Shown one piece after another: positions 8,026-17,290 of a DNA stretch of 64,000 nt. Position 1 is the first letter of the stretch, and each line of letters starts with the position of its first letter. A program made the translations under genes and the position numbers. The DNA comes from Scandinavium hiltneri (GTDB lineage: Bacteria > Pseudomonadota > Gammaproteobacteria > Enterobacterales > Enterobacteriaceae). Location: assembly GCF_024764835.1 (NCBI RefSeq), contig NZ_JALIGE010000065.1, positions 28,027 through 92,026 on the forward strand, read 5' to 3'. The notes below the pieces were generated by a model, which worked only from the letters and a program-made list of their open reading frames with translations, had not been told where the DNA came from and made no database searches.

Positions 8026-8230
8026 GTAGATGCTCATTCCATCTCTTATGTTCGCGTTTACGCCTCATAAACTCAGGAATGACGTAGAGCCGTTTACGGT
8101 GCTTATCGTCCACCGACAGATGTCGCTTCGGCCTCATCAAACACCATGGACATAACGTTGAGTGAAGCACCAATTGTTGTCAAACAGACCTGTTTTAACG
8201 CCTGCCCTGAATTCAGCGCAGGCGTTTTTT
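8026..8230 (+). ncRNA. glmZ: GlmZ small RNA
   Basis: About 205 nt, beginning GTAGATGCTCATTCC and closely matching E. coli GlmZ (about 207 nt) through GAGCCGTTTACGGTGCTTATC, CACCATGGACA and AACGTTGAGTGAAGCACC. GlmZ base-pairs with the glmS leader together with Hfq and activates glucosamine-6-phosphate synthase; RapZ and RNase E inactivate it by cleavage. In E. coli it also lies next to hemY. A Rho-independent terminator forms the 3' end. The loop regions differ from E. coli while the pairing region is kept. Confidence 0.93.
8197..8230 (+). terminator. GlmZ intrinsic terminator
   Basis: AACGCCTGC and GCAGGCGTT (8197-8205, 8218-8226) pair, followed by a T run. It also stands 7 nt past the end of the convergent MFS gene. 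Confidence 0.9.
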
Positions 8231-8236
8231 TATGGG

Positions 8237-9442
8237 TTACGTTCGGTAGCGGAATAAGACGCTGCCCACCAACAATAATGCGCAGAATGAAACACACCAC
8301 AGCGTGTAAATAGCGCCTAGTTGGCTCGTTAGTATTACTGTGATAGACGTTGCGAGGGTGGCGCTGAGGGTTTGCCAGCGCCAGGCTTTCGCGCTGGCGG
8401 CGGAAACGTCATCTTCGGTGAACTGGTGCAGCACGCTGAAGGTCCCCAACGCGAAGACCACATTTGACGCCAGGTGAGCGATAAAAATGGCTCCCAGTGC
8501 CGCAGCGGTAAATCCCGACAGCATCGGCATTATGACGTAGGCGAGCAGAAATATCCCCAAACAACCCAGCAACAGGCGGTTACGCTCAACATATTCCGGC
8601 ATCTTTCGGCTATTGAGCAACATAGGCCCGCACAATTGCCCCAGGCTGCGGCTAAATAGCAGCGGCAGTGCCAGCCCGGCAGTGTCATCGGGATGCATCT
8701 GTTGCGCCAGCGCAGGTAGCAGCGCCATCGCCGGAGCGCCAACCGCAGCCAGAGAAGGCAGCAACAGCAGGCTTCTTTTTTGCGAAAGCGTGAGGGTCGT
8801 CCAGCGCAGTGGTGTCCGTGTTTTAGGTCTGCTGTCGTCCGCGGCGATCTCGGTGCGTTGCAGCGTCAGCCACAGCAGCCACGACGCGGCGAGAAAACTC
8901 ATGGCATCGACGATTAATAGCGACTGCGGACTGACTCGCTCAAACAGCAGCACGCCCACTCCCGTACCCAACAACACCTGCGATGCAAATATCAGGTTTT
9001 CCATTGCGGTGGCCGCCGGAAGTTCTTGCTCGCTCAACCCACGCTTGAACGTCAGCGCTAACGCGGGCCACGACATTCCTGCCAGCAGCGCTTCCACGGA
9101 CTGCACCGCCAGTAGCAGCGGAATACTGTGATGACGTAAACCCTGAAGGGGCAATATCAACGCCAACAGGCCGAGCAACTCGCAGCAAATGAGTAAACGC
9201 AGGGGAGGGTATGTGCGGCACAATCTTTCGCCAATCAGGCTGCCCAAAAATCCGGGCACGGTCGCCAGCAGCCAGGCTAGCGTTAACGTTGTTGGTGAGG
9301 CCTGCCAGCGCAACAGCTGACCGAAAACGACGACCTGCGTCAGACCATTACCCAACGACGATAAAATAAAGGCGAAAGCTAACAGGCGAAGCCAGACGTG
9401 GCCCCGCAATGCGCGTAGCAGCGCAAACAGCAGAGAATTCAT
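8237..9442 (-). CDS. major facilitator superfamily transporter, substrate unknown
   Basis: 401 aa with about 10-12 hydrophobic segments over the whole length and no signal peptide; general MFS efflux-type architecture. The start at 9442 has GGAGA about 9 nt upstream. It lies convergent to glmZ and upstream of the hem terminator. E. coli carries aslA/aslB in this interval, so it is an accessory gene relative to that layout. The basic GERLCR loop after the second pair of helices resembles the MFS intracellular loop 2-3 signature. I do not recognise a specific family member; drug or metabolite efflux is possible but unproven. Confidence 0.8.
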   Translation of the reverse strand: MNSLLFALLRALRGHVWLRLLAFAFILSSLGNGLTQVVVFGQLLRWQASPTTLTLAWLLATVPGFLGSLIGERLCRTYPPLRLLICCELLGLLALILPLQGLRHHSIPLLLAVQSVEALLAGMSWPALALTFKRGLSEQELPAATAMENLIFASQVLLGTGVGVLLFERVSPQSLLIVDAMSFLAASWLLWLTLQRTEIAADDSRPKTRTPLRWTTLTLSQKRSLLLLPSLAAVGAPAMALLPALAQQMHPDDTAGLALPLLFSRSLGQLCGPMLLNSRKMPEYVERNRLLLGCLGIFLLAYVIMPMLSGFTAAALGAIFIAHLASNVVFALGTFSVLHQFTEDDVSAASAKAWRWQTLSATLATSITVILTSQLGAIYTLWCVSFCALLLVGSVLFRYRT

Positions 9443-9583
9443 GTGGAACGATCTCCAGCAAAACGTTATTCGCGCAAAAAGATGCGTGAGTGAAAAACGG
9501 TGAATGCTGAAAAGTCGTTACATTGGCAGGCTCTTGAAAGAGGTTAAGAGCAAAGAATTTAGCATGTTGCTTAAGAAAAAAGA

Positions 9584-9607
9584 AAGGGGCCCGAAGGCCC
9601 CTTTTTT
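9584..9607 (-). terminator. hem operon terminator
   Basis: AAGGGGCC, loop CGAA, GGCCCCTT, flanked by A and T runs, so it works on both strands. It lies 12 nt past the hemY stop on the minus strand. Confidence 0.85.
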
Positions 9608-9618
9608 GCTGAATCGAC

Positions 9619-10815
9619 TCAGGAAGGTGGATTGTTCTGCAGCGTCAGTAACAGTCCATCACGGCGCATGGTGGCCGCTTCTTCCGGCTGATGCAGTCTG
9701 TCGAGGGCATCGGCTAGCCAGGCGTAATCAAACGCGTCTGGACGCTGTTTTAACGCCGCGCGGAAGGCGATGGTCGCTTCCTGCCATTCGCCGTGTTTCA
9801 TCAGCGACTGGCCCAGCGTACTCCACAGCAGAGGGCGGTCACCCACGCTCTTGATCTGCTGGCGCAGTACTTTTTCCAGTTGTTCCGGATTGGTGGTTTT
9901 CAGACGCGGAACCGGGAGCAGCAGTCGATCGTCGTACTGGCGTTTCAGGCCGTCGATAATAATCTGTTGGGCCATGTCATGGTCGTCACATTCGATGAGA
10001 TGATCTGCCATCGCCACTTGCAGCGGCACGCGCTGACGGGTTTTGCGACTCTGATTTTTCCACCATTCGCGCAGGCCATCGCTGCCCTGATCGGCACGCG
10101 CCTGATCCATCAGGCCAATCCAGGCCTGCTGTTCCAGAGCGTCACGGTGCGCTTCATCGCCGACGTTGGCTTTCGCCATCGACGGAATGATATCCAGCAG
10201 CGAAGTCCAGGCCCCGGTGCGAATATAAGCCTGTTCAGCCAGACGCAGCACTTCAGGGTGGCGCGGCGCGATTTCCAGCAGTCGGTCTACGCCGTGGCGC
10301 GCCGCATGGTCTTCATTGCGCGCAAGCTGAATACGCACGCGAGTGATTTCCACCGGGATCAGGTCGTTACCGGCACTTTCTGCGGCACGTTCCAGATGCT
10401 GATTGGCACGCATTTCGTCCCCACGCTGCTGCGCGGCTTCTGCGGCTAACAGGTAGTTCACCACCGGCTGTTCAGCGTGATCGGCATTCTTCGACATCAG
10501 CTTCTCAACCTGCTGATAATCACCTTCTGCCAGCTTGAGCAGCGCTTGTTCAGTCTGCTTACGCGCCCGACGGCGTTTACGGCCAACAAACCAGCCACGG
10601 GTATGCGCCCCGGTGCGGAAAATGTGGCGCAGCAACCATTCGATAGCGAACAGCACCACCATGGTCAGGATCAGAATGATCACCAGACCGGTGACGCTGG
10701 TTTCAATGTTGTAGTTGTCTGTCTGGATCAGGACGTATCCCTGATGGCCTGCAACGATCGGGCCCACAACGATCCCGGCGATCAGCAACGCAAAGAGCAG
10801 TAAAACTTTTAGCAT
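9619..10815 (-). CDS. hemY: HemY, inner-membrane TPR protein of the haem operon
   Basis: 398 aa. Two N-terminal membrane helices (about residues 3-22 and 42-62) are followed by a basic stretch (GRKRRRARKQ) and a TPR-rich domain to the C-terminus. It belongs to the HemY_N/TPR family and acts with HemX late in haem synthesis; its exact biochemical role is unsettled. It is not the Gram-positive protoporphyrinogen oxidase also called HemY. It is the last gene of hemCDXY, 2 nt after hemX. Confidence 0.94.
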   Translation of the reverse strand: MLKVLLLFALLIAGIVVGPIVAGHQGYVLIQTDNYNIETSVTGLVIILILTMVVLFAIEWLLRHIFRTGAHTRGWFVGRKRRRARKQTEQALLKLAEGDYQQVEKLMSKNADHAEQPVVNYLLAAEAAQQRGDEMRANQHLERAAESAGNDLIPVEITRVRIQLARNEDHAARHGVDRLLEIAPRHPEVLRLAEQAYIRTGAWTSLLDIIPSMAKANVGDEAHRDALEQQAWIGLMDQARADQGSDGLREWWKNQSRKTRQRVPLQVAMADHLIECDDHDMAQQIIIDGLKRQYDDRLLLPVPRLKTTNPEQLEKVLRQQIKSVGDRPLLWSTLGQSLMKHGEWQEATIAFRAALKQRPDAFDYAWLADALDRLHQPEEAATMRRDGLLLTLQNNPPS

Positions 10816-10817
10816 GT

Positions 10818-12008
10818 TTATTCTCCCTGCGGTGCAGCGGCGGCGGGCGCGACATCAGCCTGAGGCGCCGCGCTCTGCGCAACCGGCGGCTGTGCCAGCA
10901 GATTACGCACGCGGGTCTGCATCAGCTTTTCCAGAATCGCCTGGCTTTGCAGCGTTTCCGGCACGTCCATATTGATATTTTGCTGGCTCAGCGAATCCAC
11001 CTCATCAAGGAAAGCTTTGGTGGTCGCATCGTCAGTGTCGTAGTACGCGCGTACCCAGGTGGAAACGTTGTCCAGTGCCTGTTTGTACGTTTGTTCCTGA
11101 TGGCGAGGCACGGCCTGGGCCGCAACCAGCAGACGCGAGCGAATATTTTCGCGCAGGTAGACGTCCTGATTTGGCGCTAACAGTGGAACGGCGGTTTCAT
11201 CACGGCGACGAATGGTGATGAAGCTGTCCATAAAGTTCTGCCAGCTTTTTTGCAGATTGACGCGCCATTCACCCAGCGAGCTGGAAAGCTCACCGCTGTC
11301 GTCGTCCATCGGGGAATCATCGTCGGTGTTATCGGCCAGACGCAGGTTATCGATCTGATTAGACAGCTGATTGACCTTCAAAATGATCCCGTCGTAATCG
11401 ACCTGCGCCACGCCGGAGAGGCTGGCGATATCATCGGTGATTGCGCGACGAGCGGTAATCAGGCTTGGGTCATTCATGTCTGCCAGGCTTGCATCGGCGC
11501 TTTTGAGCAGTGCCGCTGCGGTGGTGATGTCCTGATCGCTCCACAATTTACGTCCTGCCAGTTTGACGAGGAAATCAGCCTGCGCGAGTTGCCAGGTTTT
11601 GGCATCGCTGCCGGAAATCGTGGCGACTTTTTGCTGCAGTTCATCAAGCTGTTTGGTCAAAGCATCCTGCTGCTGTTTCGCCGCAGTCAGGCGATCGGCT
11701 TGTTGCTTGATGATGCCGTCCAGCTCGCTCTTCTGAGACTCTTGTGCTTTTTGCAGGACAGTCACTTGATTGACCAGCGTATCGCTGGCGGTCGTCTGAT
11801 TGGTGTTTTGTTTTTTCACCAGGCCATACAGGCCAATGCCTGCGGCCAGAGCGATGGCAATCGCCACTACGCTCAGCGCCAACGGCGCTTTGTTGCTGCT
11901 GTTTTTCTTCTCAGCGTTTTTCTTTTCAGCAATCTCCGGCTGTGGCGTTTGTTCCACGGCCTCCCTGGTCTCCTCAACCACGGCGGAGTTCTCTTTTTGT
12001 TCCGTCAT
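10818..12008 (-). CDS. hemX: HemX, membrane-anchored protein of the haem operon
   Basis: 396 aa. ATG 12008 (MTEQKENSA) is preferred over the in-frame TTG at 12020: GGAAG lies 5 nt before it and it matches the E. coli start. The order is an acidic cytoplasmic N-terminus, one transmembrane helix (about residues 45-67, LALSVVAIAIALAAGIGLYG) and a long periplasmic coiled coil rich in Q, L and K. The C-terminal tail is rich in Ala, Pro and Gln. It was once annotated as a uroporphyrinogen methyltransferase, but no SAM-binding motif is visible. Confidence 0.93.
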   Translation of the reverse strand: MTEQKENSAVVEETREAVEQTPQPEIAEKKNAEKKNSSNKAPLALSVVAIAIALAAGIGLYGLVKKQNTNQTTASDTLVNQVTVLQKAQESQKSELDGIIKQQADRLTAAKQQQDALTKQLDELQQKVATISGSDAKTWQLAQADFLVKLAGRKLWSDQDITTAAALLKSADASLADMNDPSLITARRAITDDIASLSGVAQVDYDGIILKVNQLSNQIDNLRLADNTDDDSPMDDDSGELSSSLGEWRVNLQKSWQNFMDSFITIRRRDETAVPLLAPNQDVYLRENIRSRLLVAAQAVPRHQEQTYKQALDNVSTWVRAYYDTDDATTKAFLDEVDSLSQQNINMDVPETLQSQAILEKLMQTRVRNLLAQPPVAQSAAPQADVAPAAAAPQGE

Positions 12009-12029
12009 TATGGCTTCCAATTTTGAGAG

Positions 12030-12770
12030 TTATTGTAAAGCACGCAGCAGCGCGTCGTTGTCGGCGCTATCGGCCACCCTGATATTCCGCCAGCCCAGCT
12101 CCCGGGCCTGTTCAGCAAGGCGCTCACTCACCACAAGCACCTCGCAGTTTAACAACCAACGCTCTCGATACCATTGCGGAATCAGCGACCAGAGCTGTTT
12201 TAACATTTCGCCGCTGGTGATGACCAGTCGGGTCACGCCGCGCGTTTGCCAGCGCATCGCTTCTTCCGCACCGTCATAGTGCCGGTTACTGCGTTGATAA
12301 CATTCACAAAAAGTCACTTCAGCACCGCGACTCTGTAGCGTTTCGCCGAGCAATTCGCGCCCGCCGTTTCCGCGTAAAATCAGTGCTTTCTTGCCGGCAA
12401 CGTTTTGTAATTCAGGTAATTGTAGCAACACTTCGCTGACTTCCCGATCGAGCGGGTAGCGAACGTCAATGCTGCTGACTTTGTGCAGCGCCAGGCCAGT
12501 GGTTCGCCCGATGGCAAAATAGCGTGGCGTGTGCGGCCAGCGCTGCCCGTTCTGCTGAAGCTGAGCCTGGGCAAATTCGACAGCGTGTTGTGAAAGGGCG
12601 AACAGCAGATCGCCGTCGTTCAACGCGGCCAGATGCCCCGCAAGCTGCGCTAATTCGCGGCCGGGGGTAAATTCAATTAACGGAAAGCTCCAGGCCTCTC
12701 GCCCCAGCGCGCGCAGGCGGCTGACAAGTTCTTCTCCCTGGGGAGAGGGGCGAGTGACCAGAATGCTCAT
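12030..12770 (-). CDS. hemD: uroporphyrinogen-III synthase
   Basis: 246 aa, cytosolic. Cyclises hydroxymethylbilane to uroporphyrinogen III with inversion of ring D, directly after HemC. The N-terminus MSILVTRPSPQGEELVSRLR and the GNGGRELL and LVITSGEMLKQL segments are typical of the poorly conserved HemD fold with two alpha/beta domains. It overlaps the hemC stop by 4 nt, so coupled translation is likely. Confidence 0.94.
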   Translation of the reverse strand: MSILVTRPSPQGEELVSRLRALGREAWSFPLIEFTPGRELAQLAGHLAALNDGDLLFALSQHAVEFAQAQLQQNGQRWPHTPRYFAIGRTTGLALHKVSSIDVRYPLDREVSEVLLQLPELQNVAGKKALILRGNGGRELLGETLQSRGAEVTFCECYQRSNRHYDGAEEAMRWQTRGVTRLVITSGEMLKQLWSLIPQWYRERWLLNCEVLVVSERLAEQARELGWRNIRVADSADNDALLRALQ

Positions 12771-13708
12771 TCAGGGGCTTCTCCGTTATACACTTCCGCG
12801 AGAATTTCACGTGCGCCGTTGTTCAGCAGCTCTTCGGCCAGCGAAATCCCCAGCTCTTTGGCGTCTTCGGCTGGCCCACGGCGTTCACCGCGTACCATCC
12901 GGCTGCCATCCGGGGCGCCAACCAGCGCCCGAAGCCAGATTTCACCGTGGCTTAATTCAGCATAGCTGCCAATTGGCACCTGACAGCCGCCTTCGAGGCG
13001 CGTATTCATCGCGCGCTCTGCGCAGACGCGCACGGCGGTATCCGCGTGATTCAGCGGCGCCAGCAATGTGCGGGTGTGAGGGTCGTCGAGACGGCACTCG
13101 ATACCCACGGCGCCCTGACCCACGGCGGGCAGAGATTGCTCCGGCGATAACGCCTCGCGAATTCTGTCTTCCAGACCGAGACGCTTCAGCCCGGCGACGG
13201 CCAGGATAATGGCATCGTAATCGCCGTTATCGAGCTTGCCGAGGCGCGTGCCAACGTTGCCACGCAGCGAGCGGATCACCAGATCTGGGCGATCGGCAGC
13301 CAGTTGACACTGGCGGCGTAAACTTGATGTGCCAACCACGCTGCCCGCAGGCAACGCGTCGATAGAATCGAAATGGTTAGAAACAAATGCGTCGCGTGGA
13401 TCGTCCCGCTCGCAGATGGTCGTCAGACCGAGTCCTGGCGGGAATTCCACCGGAACATCCTTCATAGAATGCACGGCGATATCGGCGCGGTCTTCAAGTA
13501 GCGCAAGTTCCAGCTCTTTGACGAACAGGCCTTTTCCGCCCACTTTCGCCAGAGGCGTATCGAGGATCACATCGCCGCGCGTCACCATCGGCACCAGTTC
13601 TACCTGAAGCCCGGGATGGCACGCCATCAGCCTGTCTTTCACATAATGTGCCTGCCACAGCGCGAGAGGACTTTGGCGTGTGGCAATTCTTAAAACTTTG
13701 TCTAACAT
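12767..13708 (-). CDS. hemC: hydroxymethylbilane synthase (porphobilinogen deaminase)
   Basis: 313 aa, the same length as E. coli. Polymerises four porphobilinogens using a covalent dipyrromethane cofactor. Visible: RIATRQSPLALWQA (N-terminus), the active-site aspartate in ADIAVHSMKDVP (about residue 84), the arginine-rich TSSLRRQCQL and RSLRGNVGTRL, and cofactor cysteine Cys242 in LEGGCQVPIG. First gene of hemCDXY, divergent from cyaA, with a shared upstream region of about 340 nt. Confidence 0.97.
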   Translation of the reverse strand: MLDKVLRIATRQSPLALWQAHYVKDRLMACHPGLQVELVPMVTRGDVILDTPLAKVGGKGLFVKELELALLEDRADIAVHSMKDVPVEFPPGLGLTTICERDDPRDAFVSNHFDSIDALPAGSVVGTSSLRRQCQLAADRPDLVIRSLRGNVGTRLGKLDNGDYDAIILAVAGLKRLGLEDRIREALSPEQSLPAVGQGAVGIECRLDDPHTRTLLAPLNHADTAVRVCAERAMNTRLEGGCQVPIGSYAELSHGEIWLRALVGAPDGSRMVRGERRGPAEDAKELGISLAEELLNNGAREILAEVYNGEAPE

Positions 13709-14048
13709 GCTTGTTACCGTCGTTATCGTCCGCCAGCCATCCTAACATTGTTGCTATAAGGATGTTAGTTTTCGAGTTTTTCTGAAAATGAGCAAACGGA
13801 GCGATTACCGGCGTGTTGAAGAATTTACAGCCGTTAATCGGTGCTAGACTTATGAGTAGCGCAACTTTCTTTACGGTCAAACGGCAAGGTGTTAAATTGA
13901 TCACGTTTTAAACCGTTTGTTAGCCCGCACCAACACACCATCTCGGCGACAGACGGTAGCGGTTCTTGTTGAAATTCTAAAAACCTTCGTATCCCGTGCA
14001 GTTCATCGCCTTAGCGATACGCCAGGTTTTAACATCAGGCGATATGTC
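13709..14048. promoter_or_regulatory. hemC-cyaA divergent promoter region
   Basis: 340 nt without a recognised gene. It carries the promoters of hemC (leftward) and cyaA (rightward) and a CRP site at 13890-13905. The cyaA frame is open upstream to 13917, but those codons show no family resemblance and the E. coli start is downstream. Confidence 0.7.
13890..13905 (+). promoter_or_regulatory. CRP site in cyaA promoter region
   Basis: TGTTA-N6-TCACG, matching TGTGA-N6-TCACA at 8 of 10 positions. The site and its flanks resemble the E. coli cyaA P2 operator, through which CRP-cAMP represses its own cyclase. Confidence 0.8.
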
Positions 14049-16595
14049 TTGTACCTCTATATTGAGACACTGAAACAGAGACTGGATGCCATTAATCAAT
14101 TGCGCGTGGATCGCGCGCTTGCTGCCATGGGGCCCGCTTTTCAGCAGGTCTACAGTCTTCTGCCGACATTGCTTCACTACCATCATCCGCTAATGCCGGG
14201 TTACCTCGACGGTAACGTACCCAAAGGCATTTGCCTCTACACGCCTGATGAAACTCAACGTCACTACCTTGATGAGCTGGAACTGCACCGCGGTATGCCG
14301 CCGCAGGTTTCCGCCAAAGGTGAACTGCCGATTACCGGCGTTTACTCTATGGGTAGCACTTCTTCTGTCGGCCAAAGCTGTTCTTCCGATCTCGATATCT
14401 GGGTTTGCCATCAGGCCTGGCTTGATAACGAAGAACGTCAGCTGTTGCAGCGTAAATGTAGCCTGCTCGAAAGCTGGGCCGCGTCGCTTGGCGTGGAAGT
14501 CAGCTTCTTCCTGATAGACGAAAACCGCTTCCGTCATAATGAAAGCGGCAGCCTCGGGGGTGAAGACTGTGGCTCAACGCAGCACATCTTGCTGCTCGAC
14601 GAATTTTACCGGACCGCCGTGCGCCTCGCCGGGAAACGTATTCTGTGGAATATGGTGCCGTGCGAAGAAGAAGAGCATTACGATGATTACGTCATGAAGC
14701 TCTACTCGCAGGGTGTACTGACGCCAAATGAATGGCTGGATCTCGGCGGATTGAGCTCGCTCTCCGCGGAAGAGTACTTCGGGGCCAGCTTGTGGCAGCT
14801 GTATAAGAGTATCGACTCGCCGTATAAAGCGGTGCTGAAAACCCTGCTGCTCGAAGCGTATTCTTGGGAATATCCCAATAGCCGCCTGTTGGCGAAAGAC
14901 ATTAAGCAGCGCCTGCACGACGGCGAGATTGTGTCCTTTGGGCTTGATCCTTACTGCATGATGCTCGAACGCGTCACGACCTATCTGCAAGCCATTGATG
15001 ACGCCACCCGTCTGGATCTGGTGCGTCGATGCTTCTACCTGAAAGTGTGCGAAAAACTCAGCCGCGAACGCGCCTGTGTGGGCTGGCGTCGTGAAGTCGT
15101 CGGCCAGTTGGTGAAAGACTGGGGCTGGAGCGAAGAACGTCTGGCGATGCTCGACAATCGTGCGAACTGGAAGATTGACGAAGTGCGCGATGCGCACAAC
15201 GAACTGCTCGACGCGATGATGCAGAGCTACCGAAACCTGATCCGTTTCGCACGCCGCAACAACCTCAGCGTTTCAGCCAGCCCGCAGGATATCGGCGTGC
15301 TGACCCGTAAGCTGTACGCGGCGTTTGAAGCGCTGCCGGGCAAAGTGACGCTGGTTAACCCGCAAATTTCGCCGGATCTCTCCGAACCGAACCTGACCTT
15401 TATCCATGTGCCGCCGGGTCGCGCCAACCGTACAGGCTGGTATCTCTACAACCGTGCGCCAAACATGGAATCGATCGTCAGTCATCAGCCACTCGAATAT
15501 AACCGTTATCTTAATAAGCTGGTGGCGTGGGCCTGGTTTAACGGCCTGCTAACCTCACGCACCCGCCTGTTTATTAAGGGCAACGGCATTGCCGACCTGG
15601 CGAAACTGCAGGAAATGGTGGCCGACGTGTCGCACCACTTCCCGCTGCGCCTCCCGGCGCCGACGCCGAAAGCACTCTACAGTCCATGCGAAATTCGCCA
15701 TCTGGCGATTATCGTCAACCTCGAATATGACCCGACCGCGGCGTTCCGTAATCAGGTCGTGCATTTCGATTTCCGTAAGCTGGACGTGTTCAGCTTCGGG
15801 GAAGAGCAGAATTGCCTGATTGGCAGCGTCGATCTGCTTTATCGCAACTCATGGAACGAAGTGCGAACCCTGCATTTCAACGGCGAACAGGCGATGATCG
15901 AAGCGCTGAAAACTATCCTCGGCAAAATGCATCAGGATGCGGCGCCACCGGACAGCGTGGAAGTGTTCTGCTATAGCCAGCACCTGCGCGGGCTTATCCG
16001 TACGCGCGTGCAGCAGCTGGTATCAGAGTGTATTGAGCTACGACTTTCCAGTACCCGTCAGGAAACCGGGCGCTTTAAAGCGCTGCGCGTGGCGGGGCAA
16101 ACCTGGGGTCTGTTCTTTGAACGTCTGAATGTGTCAGTGCAGAAACTGGAAAACGCCATCGAGTTTTATGGCGCGATTTCTCACAACAAGCTGCATGGCC
16201 TGTCGGTCCAGGTAGAAACTAACCATGTGAAACTGCCGCCGGTCGTGGACGGGTTCGCCAGTGAAGGGATCATTCAGTTCTTCTTCGAAGACAGCAGCGA
16301 AGACAACGGCTTTAATATCTACATTCTGGATGAGAGCAACCGCGCAGAGGTCTATCACCACTGTGAAGGCAGTAAAGAAGAATTGGTGCGTGACGTCAGC
16401 CGTTTCTACTCGTCCTCGCACGACCGCTTTACCTACGGCTCAAGCTTTATTAACTTCAATCTGCCGCAGTTCTACCAGATTGTGAAAGTCGACAATCGCA
16501 CCCAGGTGATCCCGTTCCGCACTCAGGCCATAGCGGCCGTCGCACCCGCCAATCAGGATGCAGCGGCGCCTCTGCTACAACAGTATTTTTCCTAG
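14049..16595 (+). CDS. cyaA: adenylate cyclase, class I
   Basis: 848 aa, the same length as E. coli CyaA. Converts ATP to cAMP. The start is the rare TTG at 14049 (YLYIETLKQRL), as in E. coli, where the weak start limits expression. The N-terminal catalytic half carries the nucleotidyltransferase motif GSTSSVGQSCSSDLDIWV (about residues 104-121) with its metal-binding aspartates. The C-terminal half is the region regulated by phosphorylated IIA-Glc. The 3' end overlaps cyaY on the other strand by 4 nt. Confidence 0.96.
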   Translation: MYLYIETLKQRLDAINQLRVDRALAAMGPAFQQVYSLLPTLLHYHHPLMPGYLDGNVPKGICLYTPDETQRHYLDELELHRGMPPQVSAKGELPITGVYSMGSTSSVGQSCSSDLDIWVCHQAWLDNEERQLLQRKCSLLESWAASLGVEVSFFLIDENRFRHNESGSLGGEDCGSTQHILLLDEFYRTAVRLAGKRILWNMVPCEEEEHYDDYVMKLYSQGVLTPNEWLDLGGLSSLSAEEYFGASLWQLYKSIDSPYKAVLKTLLLEAYSWEYPNSRLLAKDIKQRLHDGEIVSFGLDPYCMMLERVTTYLQAIDDATRLDLVRRCFYLKVCEKLSRERACVGWRREVVGQLVKDWGWSEERLAMLDNRANWKIDEVRDAHNELLDAMMQSYRNLIRFARRNNLSVSASPQDIGVLTRKLYAAFEALPGKVTLVNPQISPDLSEPNLTFIHVPPGRANRTGWYLYNRAPNMESIVSHQPLEYNRYLNKLVAWAWFNGLLTSRTRLFIKGNGIADLAKLQEMVADVSHHFPLRLPAPTPKALYSPCEIRHLAIIVNLEYDPTAAFRNQVVHFDFRKLDVFSFGEEQNCLIGSVDLLYRNSWNEVRTLHFNGEQAMIEALKTILGKMHQDAAPPDSVEVFCYSQHLRGLIRTRVQQLVSECIELRLSSTRQETGRFKALRVAGQTWGLFFERLNVSVQKLENAIEFYGAISHNKLHGLSVQVETNHVKLPPVVDGFASEGIIQFFFEDSSEDNGFNIYILDESNRAEVYHHCEGSKEELVRDVSRFYSSSHDRFTYGSSFINFNLPQFYQIVKVDNRTQVIPFRTQAIAAVAPANQDAAAPLLQQYFS

Positions 16596-16912
16596 CGGAA
16601 ATTAACAGTCTCGCCCGCTTGCTGCGTGGCGGCCTGTTCCAGCAAATCCCAGAAGATTTCGCCGCTGCGATCGCAAACCCACTCGTTGTCTTTCAGACTA
16701 AAGTGATAGCCGCCCTGTTTGGTGGCCAGCCACACCTGGTGTAGCGGCTCCTGGCGGTTAACGATGATTTTGCTGCCATTCTCAAAGCTCAGCGTCAACA
16801 CGCCGCCGTTAATCTCACAATCGATATCGCTGTCGCCATCCCAGTCATCGAGGCTCTCTTCGATGGTCATCCACAATTGGTCTGCAAGGCGATGAAATTC
16901 ACTGTCGTTCAT
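16592..16912 (-). CDS. cyaY: frataxin homologue
   Basis: 106 aa, full length. Iron-binding modulator of Fe-S cluster assembly that interacts with IscS. The acidic ridge on helix 1 is visible (EESLDDWDGDSDIDCEI, residues about 18-34), followed by the beta-sheet signature NRQEPLHQVWLATKQGGYHF. Convergent with cyaA, overlapping its 3' end by 4 nt. Confidence 0.96.
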   Translation of the reverse strand: MNDSEFHRLADQLWMTIEESLDDWDGDSDIDCEINGGVLTLSFENGSKIIVNRQEPLHQVWLATKQGGYHFSLKDNEWVCDRSGEIFWDLLEQAATQQAGETVNFR

Positions 16913-17050
16913 TGTTCTTTTCCATTATCAGATGATGGCGGCAGTATAACGCGAAACAATTCCGGTTGCAGTCAGGTGCTAAACGCTTGCTTTTACGTCT
17001 TCTCCTGCGATGATAGAAAGCAGTAAGCATCAACCACAGGCACTATAAGA

Positions 17051-17254
17051 ATGAAGAACCTCTTTCGACCACTGGTCCTTTTGGCTGCGTTATTGACCCT
17101 GGCGGGTTGTGGCCTGAAGGGCCCGCTCTATTTTCCGCCAGCAGATAAATCGGCGGCACCACCGACTAAACCAGTAGATCCGGGTACTCAGACGACTGAG
17201 CCTACCCGTAACGATCGCGGTGATAATGGTGGCCCGAGCCAGGTTAACTACTAA
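17051..17254 (+). CDS. lptM: LPS-assembly lipoprotein LptM
   Basis: Formerly yifL; 67 aa. Lipoprotein signal peptide with lipobox LAGC at residues about 17-20, then GLKGPLYFPP. The mature N-terminus mimics LPS and helps LptD fold on the BAM complex. The C-terminal tail is Pro/Thr-rich and probably disordered. It lies 36 nt ahead of dapF and is likely co-transcribed with it. Confidence 0.93.
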   Translation: MKNLFRPLVLLAALLTLAGCGLKGPLYFPPADKSAAPPTKPVDPGTQTTEPTRNDRGDNGGPSQVNY

Positions 17255-17290
17255 TAAGAAGTCGTTATTTCTGCGTGGATGGAGTAAATG

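Noticed and set aside
7961..8173. 70-codon minus-strand open frame
   Set aside because: Antisense to glmZ; the conserved element here is the sRNA.
13917..14048. Upstream in-frame extension of cyaA
   Set aside because: Contains the promoter-proximal region after the CRP site and has no similarity to CyaA; the TTG at 14049 gives the known length.
14574..15197. 207-codon open frame antisense to cyaA
   Set aside because: Composition is that of a reverse-frame shadow in GC-rich DNA; cyaA is full length and conserved here.
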